NCBI GenBank assembly: GCA_035315125.1
Contig: DATFYI010000279.1
Span: 1 to 24,769 of the forward strand
DNA from: DATFYI01 sp035315125
GTDB lineage: Bacteria; Chloroflexota; Anaerolineae; Anaerolineales; Anaerolineaceae
Reading direction: 5' to 3'
Length of the DNA stretch: 24,769 nucleotides
In this document: piece after piece, positions 6,825 to 14,913 of the stretch
Position numbering within the stretch: the first letter of the stretch is position 1
How the letters are laid out: each line of letters opens with the position of its first letter
Notes under the pieces: generated by a model
What the model was told of the DNA's origin: nothing
Database searches by the model: none
Seen by the model: only the letters and a program-made list of their open reading frames with translations
Program-made: the position numbers and the translations under genes

Positions 6825-8351
6825 ATGATGGCAGAAAAATCGATCATTATCATCGGGGCTGGGATTGCAGGATTGTCAGCTGGCTGTTATGCACAAATGA
6901 ACGGCTATAAGGCCCACATTTTTGAGCTACATACCCTGCCGGGCGGGCTATGTACTTCCTGGGACCGCAAGGGTTATACTTTCGACGGCTGCATTGATTG
7001 GTTGGTGGGTTCAGGTGAAAAATCAAACTTCCGGCGAATCTGGAACGAGCTGGGCGCCTTAGACGGTAAAAAGATTGTCAACCATGATGAATTTATGCGT
7101 GTGATCGCTAAAGATGGCAAAACACTGGTTCTGTATACCGATCCGGACCGGCTGGAAAAACATATGCTCGAGCTGGCGCCACAGGATGCAGTCCCTATTA
7201 AAGAATTTACGGGCGTTATTCGAAAAATGTCGCACATCAGTCTGCCGACCGGAAAACCGACCAATCTATCAGAAATGCTCCAATTTGTAATAGCACTACC
7301 GGGTTTTCTATCATTTACGGCATTACTACGAAAATATAGCAAGGTTACCATGCAGGATTTTTCCAGAAGCTTCCAGGATCCATTTTTACGGAAAGCGTTT
7401 GAGGATCTGTTTGGTGTGCTCGATTTTCCGATGATCGGGGCCGCGATGAGTCTCGGCTGGATGAGCGCCCATGATGCCGGCTATCCGGTTGGCGGCTCAC
7501 TCAAGTTTGCCCAATCGATCGAGAAGCGTTTTTGCAGCCTGGGTGGAGAAATCACTTATAAAGCGCGAGTGGCGAAAATCTTAGTTGAAAACAACCAGGC
7601 GGTGGGTATACGTCTGGCGGATGGCAGGGAATATCGAGCCGATGTTGTTATTTCGGCGGCGGATGGTCATGCCACCCTGTTTGAAATGCTGGATGGCAAA
7701 TACCTGACAGATGAGATTCGTGGCTATTACGATACCTTACCCATTTTCCAACCGATCATTCAGATTTCATTAGGGGTAGCGCGCGATTTTTCGGACCAGC
7801 CTCGCATGGCAAGTTATTATTTGGATAAGCCTATCTCGATCGCCGGCGAGGAGCGCCAGAGTTTGCAAGTCAAGCACTACTGTTATGATCCAACCCTGGC
7901 TCCGGCAGGCAAATCGATTGTCGAGGTAATCTGCAGTTCAAATTATGGCTATTGGAAAAAACTGGCGGAAGATCCCGAACGTTATGAAGCCGAAAAGAAG
8001 GATATTGCCATCCAGGTCATGAACCAGATCGAAAAGCACTACCCCGGCTTTACCGGACAGGTCGAGGTGGTGGATGTGGCCACTCCGCTGACTTACGAAC
8101 GCTATACCGGCAACTGGCAGGGCTCGATGGAAGGCTGGATGATGACCACCAAAACATTAGATTGGATGATGACCGGCAAGCAGATGAGCAAGACTCTGCC
8201 GGGGCTGGCAAACTTTTACCAGATCGGGCAGTGGGTAGAACCGGGCGGCGGCTTACCTCCGGCGGCGACCTCGGCGCGTGGCGTGCTGCAAATGATCTGC
8301 AAAAAAGACGGCAAGGTCTTTAAAACGACGCTCTCACCGGCCTCTAAATAA
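6825..8351 (+). CDS. CrtI/retinol-saturase-like FAD-dependent oxidoreductase
   Basis: A 508-residue flavoprotein of the phytoene desaturase/retinol saturase superfamily. The N-terminus carries the dinucleotide fold SIIIIGAGIAGLSAGCYA and then LPGGLCTSWDRKGYTFDG, and the C-terminus the second FAD segment NFYQIGQWVEPGGGLPPAATSARG. Length fits the family. Substrates range from carotenoids to other polyprenoids or fatty-acid-like alkenes and cannot be named from sequence; no carotenoid synthesis genes are nearby. GAGAGGG sits 1 base before the first ATG and 4 before the second (6828), so the second ATG may be the real start. It is divergent from sigZ across a 264-bp gap and has no clear operon partner. 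Confidence 0.85.
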   Translation: MMAEKSIIIIGAGIAGLSAGCYAQMNGYKAHIFELHTLPGGLCTSWDRKGYTFDGCIDWLVGSGEKSNFRRIWNELGALDGKKIVNHDEFMRVIAKDGKTLVLYTDPDRLEKHMLELAPQDAVPIKEFTGVIRKMSHISLPTGKPTNLSEMLQFVIALPGFLSFTALLRKYSKVTMQDFSRSFQDPFLRKAFEDLFGVLDFPMIGAAMSLGWMSAHDAGYPVGGSLKFAQSIEKRFCSLGGEITYKARVAKILVENNQAVGIRLADGREYRADVVISAADGHATLFEMLDGKYLTDEIRGYYDTLPIFQPIIQISLGVARDFSDQPRMASYYLDKPISIAGEERQSLQVKHYCYDPTLAPAGKSIVEVICSSNYGYWKKLAEDPERYEAEKKDIAIQVMNQIEKHYPGFTGQVEVVDVATPLTYERYTGNWQGSMEGWMMTTKTLDWMMTGKQMSKTLPGLANFYQIGQWVEPGGGLPPAATSARGVLQMICKKDGKVFKTTLSPASK

Positions 8352-8373
8352 AAAGTACAAGATTGACCCGGAT

Positions 8374-8511
8374 CTAATCCGATCCAGATACAGAATTGTT
8401 AGTTCTGTATAGCTGTTCGGCTTGTGCCCGTTCGATCATTCCCATAGAAATGTGCCCTATGCCGAAAATGATCACAGCGATCGCCAGGAGAATTGAATGA
8501 AAGCTGTGCAC
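8374..8511 (-). CDS. Possible small single-pass membrane protein (GTG start)
   Basis: A 45-codon reading frame in the gap between two larger genes. From the GTG at 8509-8511 it encodes one hydrophobic segment (SILLAIAVIIFGIGHISMGM) followed by a polar tail and a TAG stop. An in-frame stop lies upstream, there is no ATG and no clear ribosome site. It could be a real microprotein, a decayed gene end or chance. A similar three-part layout (short tail, one helix, charged end) is common in genuine small membrane proteins, but this is weak evidence. Confidence 0.25.
   Translation of the reverse strand: MHSFHSILLAIAVIIFGIGHISMGMIERAQAEQLYRTNNSVSGSD
8388..8410. repeat. 8-bp perfect inverted repeat
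   Basis: Arms ATACAGAA (8388-8395) and TTCTGTAT (8403-8410) with a 7-base centre, about 37 bases after the stop of the flavoprotein gene. It lacks GC richness and a T-run, so it is a poor terminator and could be a protein-binding site or a chance hairpin. Confidence 0.4.
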
Positions 8512-8579
8512 GCGATTTTGACTTGACTGTTCGAGTACTTTTTAATACGACCATAAAATCATGGAAAGAAAGCCGCTGG

Positions 8580-9023
8580 TTATTTTTTTGTAATTAAAAA
8601 GGTTGCGAAAATTAATAATAACACCCCGATAATTTTTGTCAGATCGATGGGAATTTTCTGGGCGCCCAGAAATCCAAATTGGTCGATCATCACTGCAAGA
8701 AATAGCTGCCCAATGACCATAGCGGACAGCGTAGAAGTGGCGCCGATCCTGGGAATCAGGAAAATTGGGGCGGCGATAATGCCGATACCCAGGATACCGC
8801 CCAGGTATAAATAGGAATCTTTTAATCCGGGCAGGTTTTTCAAGTTGGCAGTGCCGGGGAAAATCAGGATCAAAACGATGATGACCAGGGCAGTGACGAT
8901 CGACAAGGCCAGGACGGATCCAAAATTACCGATCCTTTTGCCCAGGTCTGAATTCAATACCCCTTGAATCGAGATACATGCACCTGCCAGGATTCCGATG
9001 GTTATCAATGCAGCAAGTCTCAT
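8580..9023 (-). CDS. YdcZ-type DMT-family membrane transporter (DUF606)
   Basis: A 147-residue, highly hydrophobic protein with five predicted membrane segments, starting MRLAALITIGILAGACISIQ and ending FLITKK. The short five-helix layout, the early GxxxxxQGxLNxxLG pattern (SIQGVLNSDLGKRIG) and PRIGATSTLSAMVIGQLFLAVMIDQFG fit the YdcZ/DUF606 group of the drug/metabolite transporter superfamily, which probably act as homo- or heterodimers. AAGGAAA lies before the ATG. It stands alone, divergent from the DUF169 gene. The substrate is unknown. Confidence 0.88.
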   Translation of the reverse strand: MRLAALITIGILAGACISIQGVLNSDLGKRIGNFGSVLALSIVTALVIIVLILIFPGTANLKNLPGLKDSYLYLGGILGIGIIAAPIFLIPRIGATSTLSAMVIGQLFLAVMIDQFGFLGAQKIPIDLTKIIGVLLLIFATFLITKK

Positions 9024-9199
9024 GATTTTTCCTTTTTTTACCTGGATGAATTACGGGTAATCGTGGTTTCTATTTTATTTTACATGATCATTGAAGAAAA
9101 TTTATCGGGGTCAAAAATTAGCAATTGGATTACAATAGGAAGGCGGGGGAAAAGTCATTCGAGATCTTCATTAATTGTAACGATTGTGGAGGCTTGATT

Positions 9200-9955
9200 A
9201 TGCAATCCGGGTTTAAAGAGCTTTTTATTGAAAAATGGGTGCGATACTTCCCCTCTGCGCCCTTGCCGATCACTTTTTATTACGCCGACCAGGAAGAGCA
9301 GGCCTTGGAAATGCAACCTGCCAAGGGCAGGCACTGCTTGATACGGGAATTGGCCAGAGTACGGGAGGGAGAATCGCTCAGTTTTGAAGGCCGGGCAGTG
9401 GTTTGTCCAGGCGGCCGCTATTATCTTGGTTTTACCCAGCATCTGCGTCCGGATTTCCGTTATTTCCTATCCTGTGGGATTCCGGGTAAGATGGAAGGCG
9501 AACGTTACAAGGCCAGCCCTGAGCTGGTGGATGAACGCTTGCAGAATGAACCACCCACTATTGCGCCGGCTAAAAAGATTGTGTTTAAACGTTGGGATAA
9601 ACTGGCCGAGATAGATGATCCGTTGATTGTTATCTTTTTTGCCCGCCCAGACGTTCTGTCAGGCCTGGCGGTACTGGCGAACTACGATGAACACGGCTCG
9701 AATGCCGTCATTATGCCGTTCGGTTCGGGTTGTTCCTCTACCATCAAGATACCGCTCAATGAATTAAATAGTGACCATCCACACGCCATTTTAGGGATGT
9801 TTGATGTGTCCGCGCGGCCGTGGGTGCCTCCGGATGAGCTGACCCTCTCAATCCCGTTCCCTAAATTCGTCGATATGGTCGCTAATATGGATGAAAGTTT
9901 TCTGATAACAGAGAGCTGGAATAAGATTAAATACAGGATTGAAGGCATCAACTAG
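9200..9955 (+). CDS. DUF169-family protein
   Basis: A 251-residue soluble protein of the DUF169 family: the features are RHCLIRELARVREGESLSFEGRAVVCPGGRYYLGF, a central KIVFKRWDKL segment, and the C-terminal pattern AVIMPFGSGCSSTIKIPL followed by FDVSARPWVPPDELTLSIPF. I moved the start from an upstream in-frame ATG at 9125 to 9200 because GGAGG sits 8 bases before it and family proteins begin here. The family occurs widely in anaerobes; no biochemical role is firmly known. It precedes the TetR gene by about 66 bp and may be read independently. Conserved cysteines (in VVCPGG, LSCGIPG and SGCSS) could bind a metal or cofactor, but this is inference. Confidence 0.85.
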   Translation: MQSGFKELFIEKWVRYFPSAPLPITFYYADQEEQALEMQPAKGRHCLIRELARVREGESLSFEGRAVVCPGGRYYLGFTQHLRPDFRYFLSCGIPGKMEGERYKASPELVDERLQNEPPTIAPAKKIVFKRWDKLAEIDDPLIVIFFARPDVLSGLAVLANYDEHGSNAVIMPFGSGCSSTIKIPLNELNSDHPHAILGMFDVSARPWVPPDELTLSIPFPKFVDMVANMDESFLITESWNKIKYRIEGIN

Positions 9956-9985
9956 CATGGAATGATACGTAGCGGTTCCCAGCCA

Positions 9986-10014
9986 TTGACAGAGATTATA
10001 CCGTTCGGTATAAT
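9986..10014 (+). promoter_or_regulatory. tetR promoter with overlapping perfect palindrome
   Basis: -35 TTGACA (9986-9991), 17-bp spacer, -10 TATAAT (10009-10014): a full consensus sigma-70 promoter. A perfect 9-bp inverted repeat, ATTATACCG (9995-10003) and CGGTATAAT (10006-10014) with a TT centre, fills the spacer and the -10, as expected of a TetR autoregulatory operator. Initiation about 7 bases after the -10 falls at 10021-10022, the base of the tetR ATG, so the mRNA would be leaderless. Confidence 0.88.
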
Positions 10015-10021
10015 GGTTGCC

Positions 10022-10588
10022 ATGGATAACCGCACCCGCCTTCTCAACTGTGCACTAGAGCTATTTACTGCCCGTGGTTATGATGCCGTTGGCGTACAGG
10101 AGATTGTCGATGCAGCCGGAGTAACCAAACCGAGCCTGTATCATTATTTCAGCAGTAAGCGCGGCTTACTGAATGCGTTACTGAAAGATCATTTTGAAGA
10201 ATTAAATGCCGCGTTACGCCAAGCAGCCTGTTACGAGCACGATTTACCCGGCACATTGCAAAATCTGGCGTCGGTTTATTTTAATTTTGCACAAAAACAC
10301 TCAGCTTTTTACCGCATGCAGATGAGTATGCAATTTGCTTCACCGGAATGCGAATCCTACCAATCGGTGCTACCCTTTAGTTTAGAACAATACGGATTAT
10401 TGGAGAATTTATTTGCCGGGGCAGCTCTGGATCACGGCAACATGCGCGGCAGACAGCGTGCTTATGCGGTTACTTTTTTGGGCATGCTCAATACCTATAT
10501 CGCTATGTACTTGAACGGCTATGCTGAGTTGGGCGATACACTGGTCTACCAGGCCACGCACCAGTTCATGCATGGTATTTTCTCTTAA
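10022..10588 (+). CDS. TetR-family transcriptional regulator
   Basis: A 188-residue TetR-family repressor. The N-terminal helix-turn-helix is textbook: RTRLLNCALELFTARGYDAVGVQEIVDAAGVTKPSLYHYFSSKRGLL. The remaining 130 residues form the variable ligand domain, rich in aromatics and methionines, suggesting a hydrophobic inducer. I chose the ATG at 10022: upstream in-frame starts overlap the -10 element of the promoter that drives the gene and could not be on the transcript. There is no Shine-Dalgarno sequence, consistent with a leaderless message. A related palindrome upstream of the following alpha-amylase gene suggests that gene is also a target. Confidence 0.92.
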   Translation: MDNRTRLLNCALELFTARGYDAVGVQEIVDAAGVTKPSLYHYFSSKRGLLNALLKDHFEELNAALRQAACYEHDLPGTLQNLASVYFNFAQKHSAFYRMQMSMQFASPECESYQSVLPFSLEQYGLLENLFAGAALDHGNMRGRQRAYAVTFLGMLNTYIAMYLNGYAELGDTLVYQATHQFMHGIFS

Positions 10589-10605
10589 ATTTTTTATCCA
10601 AAGAA

Positions 10606-10627
10606 TATACCTAATGGTAGGTATAAT
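10606..10627 (+). promoter_or_regulatory. Second TetR-like operator and -10 upstream of GH13 gene
   Basis: Inverted repeat TATACCTA (10606-10613) and TAGGTATA (10618-10625) with a 4-bp centre, overlapping a TATAAT -10 hexamer (10622-10627). The half-site TATACC and the TACC-N4-GGTA core match the palindrome in the tetR promoter (TATACC-N4-GGTATA). No strong -35 is visible. It lies 20 bp before the GH13 start, with AAGGA (10632-10636) in between as ribosome site. Confidence 0.65.
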
Positions 10628-10646
10628 ATAAAAGGAAAAAACATAA

Positions 10647-12005
10647 ATGAAGAACTGGTTTTCCAATGCAATTTTCTATCATATTTATCCCCTGGGGTTG
10701 TGCGGAGCGCCGCTGCGGAATGATTTCAACGCTCCGATAGAGCCGCGCATGGAGCAACTCTACGGCTGGCTGGAGCACATTCAGTCGCTGGAAGCCAATA
10801 CCATCTATCTGGGGCCATTATTCGAATCCAGCACGCATGGCTATGATACGGCCGATTATTATCACGTCGACCGGCGCTTAGGCTCGGATGAAACCCTGGC
10901 GTACCTGAGCAAAGAGATGCACGAACGCGGTCAGCGATTGGTGCTGGATGGAGTTTTCAACCACGTGGGCAGGGATTTTTGGGCCTTTCGAGATGTACTG
11001 GCAAACCGTGAGCGTTCCGCCTATCGGGATTGGTTTGCTAATCTGCGCTTCGATCAACGCAGCCCTTACAACGACCCATTCAGTTACGAAGGCTGGAACG
11101 GGCATTTCGAGTTGGTCAAACTGAACTTATGTAACCCATCAGTAAAGGAGCATCTGTTTGGAGCAATCGCCAGCTGGATAAAAGATTTCAAGATCGATGG
11201 ATTGCGGCTGGATGCAGCCGACAGTCTGGACTTTAATTTTATAAAGGAATTAGCCGCTTTTTGTCACAAGTTGCGCCCGGATTTTTGGCTGATGGGCGAG
11301 GTGATCCATGGTGACTACCGTCGCTGGGTAAACTCTGAAATGTTGGATTCGGTTACAAATTATGAAGTCTATAAAAGCCTGTATTCCAGCCACATAGACC
11401 ACAATTATTTCGAAATAGCTTATGCCTTGAACCGCCAATTTGGACCAGATGGAGTGTACCAGGGCTTATCCCTTTATGCTTTTGCTGATAACCACGATGT
11501 CAACCGGGTAGCAAGCAGCCTGACCAACGCGGCTCATCTGTACCCGCTGTACTGTCTGCTGTTTAGTTTACCGGGCGTCCCGTCGATATACTATGGCAGT
11601 GAATGGGGCATTAGCGGTAAGAGAACCCGTTACAGCGATCTACCACTGCGACCTCAGCTTAATTTGGAAGAAGCCATCCAAACTGCGCCGCAACCTAGGC
11701 TGCCGGTTGACCTGGCTCGTTTGGCCGGCATTAGAAAGAACTCGGTTGCTCTGAGGGAAGGAAATTACGAGCAGCTTTTGGTCCAAAACGAGCAACTGGT
11801 CTTTACTCGCCAGGCTGATGCGGAAAGAGTGATTGTTGCAGTCAATGCGGCCGAAAAACCGGTCACCATTCGGTTTAAATTGCCAGCAGGTTTCAATAAC
11901 CGTTTGAAGGACCTGCTTAATCCAGGCGCTGAATTTCAATCGACAGGCGCTGGAGAACTTTCTGTGGAAATACCGGCCTGTTGGGGAAGATTTTTAAAGG
12001 GATAA
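10647..12005 (+). CDS. Cytosolic GH13 alpha-amylase-family glycosidase
   Basis: A 452-residue glycoside hydrolase family 13 enzyme. The four conserved regions are present: DGVFNHV (101-107), GLRLDAAD with the nucleophile D189, GEV with the acid/base E218, and FADNHD with the transition-state stabiliser D284. A short beta domain ends the protein (about 375-452). There is no signal peptide, so it acts in the cytosol, probably on maltodextrins, cyclodextrins or trehalose-type sugars; a maltogenic amylase/cyclomaltodextrinase-like activity is my best guess, without the N-terminal domain those enzymes usually have. It follows tetR by 58 bp behind a matching operator, so it is probably TetR-regulated. 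Confidence 0.9.
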   Translation: MKNWFSNAIFYHIYPLGLCGAPLRNDFNAPIEPRMEQLYGWLEHIQSLEANTIYLGPLFESSTHGYDTADYYHVDRRLGSDETLAYLSKEMHERGQRLVLDGVFNHVGRDFWAFRDVLANRERSAYRDWFANLRFDQRSPYNDPFSYEGWNGHFELVKLNLCNPSVKEHLFGAIASWIKDFKIDGLRLDAADSLDFNFIKELAAFCHKLRPDFWLMGEVIHGDYRRWVNSEMLDSVTNYEVYKSLYSSHIDHNYFEIAYALNRQFGPDGVYQGLSLYAFADNHDVNRVASSLTNAAHLYPLYCLLFSLPGVPSIYYGSEWGISGKRTRYSDLPLRPQLNLEEAIQTAPQPRLPVDLARLAGIRKNSVALREGNYEQLLVQNEQLVFTRQADAERVIVAVNAAEKPVTIRFKLPAGFNNRLKDLLNPGAEFQSTGAGELSVEIPACWGRFLKG

Positions 12006-12141
12006 AATTGTAAGACTTTGCAGTATTGTTAAGGAATTTCACTTGAGATAAGGTTAGACTTGTACCCGTCTGGCAAATGGGATGTTGATCGGCAGGATTT
12101 TTCCCATCTCAGCGGGAGAGAATTCAACAGGATCAGAAAAA

Positions 12142-13305
12142 ATGTCCTACATAACGCATTTAGAGTGTTCAAAATGTGCTAATCGTTTTACGGCTAATCA
12201 GGTGCAAACCTATTGTCCGGATTGCCAGGCGCCCTTACTGGCACGCTATGACCTAAAAACCGCCCGGCAGCAACTTGATCCTGATGAAATTCGCAGCCGC
12301 TCAACCGGAATGTGGCGCTGGCATGAGCTGCTTCCGGTAGTAAAACCAGAAAATATCGTGACGTTGGGGGAGGGAGATGCTCCGTTACTGCCTGTCTCCC
12401 GCCTGGCGAAAAGGTTGGGACTTTTCAATTTGTATATTAAAGATGAAAGCAACAATCCAACTGGTTCTTTCAAAGCACGCGGATTGGCGGCTGCTGTTTC
12501 GAAAGCCAAGGAATTTGGGATTAACAAGCTGATCATTCCTACTGCTGGCAACGCGGGTGGCGCAATGGCAGCCTACGCGGCCAGAGCAGGCTTGCAGGCC
12601 TGCATATTCATGCCGAAGGATAGCCCATTTGCAAATATCAAAGAAAGCCAGGTTGTTGGAGCAGAGGTTATCCTGGTAGATGGTTTGATCAGCGATGCTG
12701 CCGCTCGGGCAGGTGAAAAAGCCAGGGCAGAAGGTTGGTTCGATCTTTCTACTTTTAAAGAACCTTACCGGGTTGAAGGGAAAAAAGTAATGGGGTATGA
12801 ACTGGCCGAATCATTCGATTGGGAACTACCGGATGTAATAATTTATCCCACTGGCGGAGGGACGGGGTTGGTGGGGATGTGGAAGGCCTTTGCGGAATTG
12901 GAAGAACTGGGTTGGTTGAAGAGCAAGCAGTGGCCGCGTCTGGTCGCTGTTCAGGCTTCTGGTTGTGCTCCGGTAGTCAAAGCATTCGAGCAAGGTAAAC
13001 TCTCCTGTGATTTCTGGAACGGGGCAAAAACCATTGCTTCAGGTTTGCGCGTCCCCAAGAGCTTTGCGGACCAGATCATTCTCCATGATCTTTTTGAAAG
13101 TCATGGAATTGCTGTGGCAGTTGGAGATGATGAAATCCTGCGGGCCGTGCACGAGCTGGGTGAGGCTGAAGGAATTTTTGCAGCCCCTGAAGGGGCCGCA
13201 ACCTACGCCGGTCTTAAGCATCTGGTCGAGCTGGGTTGGGTAAAACCACAGGAGCGTATTGTTCTTTTCAATACCGGTAGCGGATTGAAATATTTAGAAC
13301 AGTAA
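12142..13305 (+). CDS. thrC: Threonine synthase
   Basis: A 387-residue PLP enzyme that makes threonine from O-phosphohomoserine. The N-terminus has a small zinc-ribbon-like element with C9-x2-C12 and C25-x2-C28, and the PLP lysine K111 lies in NPTGSFKARG; TAGNAGGAMAAYAARAG and the glycine-rich phosphate loop PTGGGTGLVGMW follow. I moved the start from 12082 to 12142, where AGGA is 9 bases upstream and the protein begins at the zinc element. Its last 12 bases overlap the abiEii gene tail-to-tail. No hom or thrB gene is near, so it stands apart from the rest of the pathway. Confidence 0.92.
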   Translation: MSYITHLECSKCANRFTANQVQTYCPDCQAPLLARYDLKTARQQLDPDEIRSRSTGMWRWHELLPVVKPENIVTLGEGDAPLLPVSRLAKRLGLFNLYIKDESNNPTGSFKARGLAAAVSKAKEFGINKLIIPTAGNAGGAMAAYAARAGLQACIFMPKDSPFANIKESQVVGAEVILVDGLISDAAARAGEKARAEGWFDLSTFKEPYRVEGKKVMGYELAESFDWELPDVIIYPTGGGTGLVGMWKAFAELEELGWLKSKQWPRLVAVQASGCAPVVKAFEQGKLSCDFWNGAKTIASGLRVPKSFADQIILHDLFESHGIAVAVGDDEILRAVHELGEAEGIFAAPEGAATYAGLKHLVELGWVKPQERIVLFNTGSGLKYLEQ

Positions 13306-14124
13306 GTCGGCCTTTTGAGGACAGTATAGTAATCGGCTGAAATTGTCCAACGTCAGGTGATCGGTCTCCCGACTGCTTTCGAGGAATGGCCGGACATCAT
13401 TTGATATTGCTTTCCAATCCAATGCCTGCAGCCGGTCAAGAAGAATGCCGCGCCAATTTTCAGGGTTGGGTAACGCTCCCTGCCAATTTTTTTGTTTCAA
13501 GTCGTTCGATAAATAGATCAAGTTTGGCTCTGGCCAATCCGTGTCGGAGAGATACCACATCAGGTCATACAGGTCTCTGCCTTTAGCAACACCGCGTTGC
13601 AATATGGCGTGCATCTTCCCGGCCATTAGGCTGGCCCGGTCATGATGTTGGATCTGGAGCGGGACATGCCTGTGAACGATCGTTGTATTCAATATGGCGC
13701 CGGCCGGTGGATTTGTATCCACTTCAATTTTGACCGAGATGATTTGGTTCGTCCCTCCAGGCAAGTTCAGCTTGCTCAACAATTTGTAAAAAGTTACATA
13801 GGCTGAATGGAGAGCCCTCTGGTCGTTGACCCTGATCTCGATATGAAAGCCTTCAGCGGTGAGATCACGTTGAATTGCTTTTAAATAGGCGCGGAAGTTA
13901 TAACCGGCAATAGGTCTTTCCAAGACGAAATCCAGGTCTTCGGAAAAGCGAGGAATGTTATATAAAAAACGTAACGCCGAGCCGCCGCGAAATGCCAACG
14001 GCAGCATGGCACCACTATCCTGCAAGCTTTCCAGCACGCGCGCCTGAAGATATTCCTGGATCAGATTGCGACTCTGGTTGGGATCGGGGTTTGCTTGTAT
14101 TAACTTGTAAAGATATTCATTCAT
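13294..14124 (-). CDS. abiEii: AbiEii-type nucleotidyltransferase toxin
   Basis: A 276-residue protein of the AbiEii/DUF1814 nucleotidyltransferase family, the toxin of type IV AbiE systems, some of which abort phage infection. The motif GGSALRFLYNIPRFSEDLDF (G47 onwards) supplies the Gly-Ser loop and the metal-binding D63-x-D65; a later KGRDLYDLMWYL is also typical. The start at 14124 gives a 4-bp ATGA overlap with the antitoxin gene; a start at 14166 would add residues not seen in the family. The target and the mode of inhibition are not visible in the sequence. Tail-to-tail with thrC. Confidence 0.92.
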   Translation of the reverse strand: MNEYLYKLIQANPDPNQSRNLIQEYLQARVLESLQDSGAMLPLAFRGGSALRFLYNIPRFSEDLDFVLERPIAGYNFRAYLKAIQRDLTAEGFHIEIRVNDQRALHSAYVTFYKLLSKLNLPGGTNQIISVKIEVDTNPPAGAILNTTIVHRHVPLQIQHHDRASLMAGKMHAILQRGVAKGRDLYDLMWYLSDTDWPEPNLIYLSNDLKQKNWQGALPNPENWRGILLDRLQALDWKAISNDVRPFLESSRETDHLTLDNFSRLLYCPQKADLLF

Positions 14125-14762
14125 AAGGTCTCGAACCCCGATTTTTCTGCCAAAGTTAGTCTGCAAATTTCTTGATAGGCCCGCAATAATTTAGGCTTAT
14201 GGGAATTAAGTGCCAGCAATTGCATCCGTTTCAAATCCAACTGCCCCATATTTTGCAATCGTAATTCTTGCAGATATGCACCTTTGTCGCTGTGTGGTTC
14301 AAGGTAAATCAGATCGAGTAAAGCCTTTTCGGGTGTCGCCACCCAGGCAGTCTGACCTGCTCCAAAATCTATTTTCGAATAATCTTGAAACCAATCCCGC
14401 CGGATATGCCGGAATTGGTACTCGCCCAGTTGCGTACTTTGAACGAACGGACGTCCGCTGCTGACGCTGGTTGTCACCAGTACCCGTTCAGGTATCAGAT
14501 CATAAAAGGCCAATGCAGATTGCAAGCTGACATAAGAATGGGGCTGGATATGATTGGCGATCAGAAATGGATGGGGACTAACTTTTTGAAAAGGTGGGGC
14601 CAGAGTGTATAGACCTCGCCGGAGCTGATAAATCTTACCGGCCGCGACCCACCGTGAGAGCTGCTTGCGAACTTCGAATGGATCGCCTTCACCGGCAAGC
14701 AATAGACCTGTCTCGAAGACAGGCGCTGCTCCAATCCGATCAATCAGATTAGTAAAATTCAT
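14121..14762 (-). CDS. abiEi: AbiEi-type antitoxin / transcriptional autorepressor
   Basis: A 213-residue AbiEi-family antitoxin. The N-terminal winged-helix part includes PFEVRKQLSRWVAAGKIYQLRRGLYTLAPPF (about 28-58); the rest (YVSLQSALAFYDLIPE, VATPEKALLDLIY) is the family C-terminal domain. In AbiE systems the antitoxin represses its promoter and also counters the toxin. The gene overlaps abiEii by 4 bp. The start codon lies at the edge of a 38-bp palindrome and there is no Shine-Dalgarno sequence, so the message may be leaderless. The antitoxin is longer than the smallest members but within the family range. Confidence 0.92.
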   Translation of the reverse strand: MNFTNLIDRIGAAPVFETGLLLAGEGDPFEVRKQLSRWVAAGKIYQLRRGLYTLAPPFQKVSPHPFLIANHIQPHSYVSLQSALAFYDLIPERVLVTTSVSSGRPFVQSTQLGEYQFRHIRRDWFQDYSKIDFGAGQTAWVATPEKALLDLIYLEPHSDKGAYLQELRLQNMGQLDLKRMQLLALNSHKPKLLRAYQEICRLTLAEKSGFETL

Positions 14763-14798
14763 TGCAATAATTTACCACTATTGGTAAATTATTGCAAT
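14761..14798 (-). promoter_or_regulatory. 38-bp palindromic abiE operator over promoter and start
   Basis: Perfect 17-bp inverted repeat, first arm ATTGCAATAATTTACCA (14761-14777), second arm its reverse complement (14782-14798), with a 4-bp centre CTAT. It overlaps the abiEi ATG (14760-14762). On the minus strand TTGCAA and TAAATT within it are spaced 17 bp, a plausible weak -35/-10 whose start would fall at the ATG. AbiEi repressors are known to bind inverted repeats upstream of their own gene. Confidence 0.85.
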
Positions 14799-14862
14799 GC
14801 TTCAAATCCATTTCTGTGTTAGTTGTATATAAAATCTCTAATCTGGATATAATTTATCGCTA

Positions 14863-14891
14863 TTGACAATATGAATACGACAAATTATAGT
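14863..14891 (+). promoter_or_regulatory. Promoter for the ABC exporter operon; decides a TTG start
   Basis: -35 TTGACA (14863-14868), 17-bp spacer, -10 TATAGT (14886-14891). Initiation near 14898 leaves a leader of about 16 bases containing GGAGG (14904-14908), 5 bases before a TTG codon at 14914. This excludes the ATG at 14871, which is upstream of the start of transcription and in another frame. Confidence 0.8.
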
Positions 14892-14913
14892 TCCTTGGCT
14901 ATTGGAGGTAAAT

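Noticed and set aside
1696..8372. Shared 14-mer AAGATTGACCCGGA at 1696-1709 and 8359-8372
   Set aside because: One 14-base match is about what chance gives in 25 kb, and the flanks do not extend the similarity.
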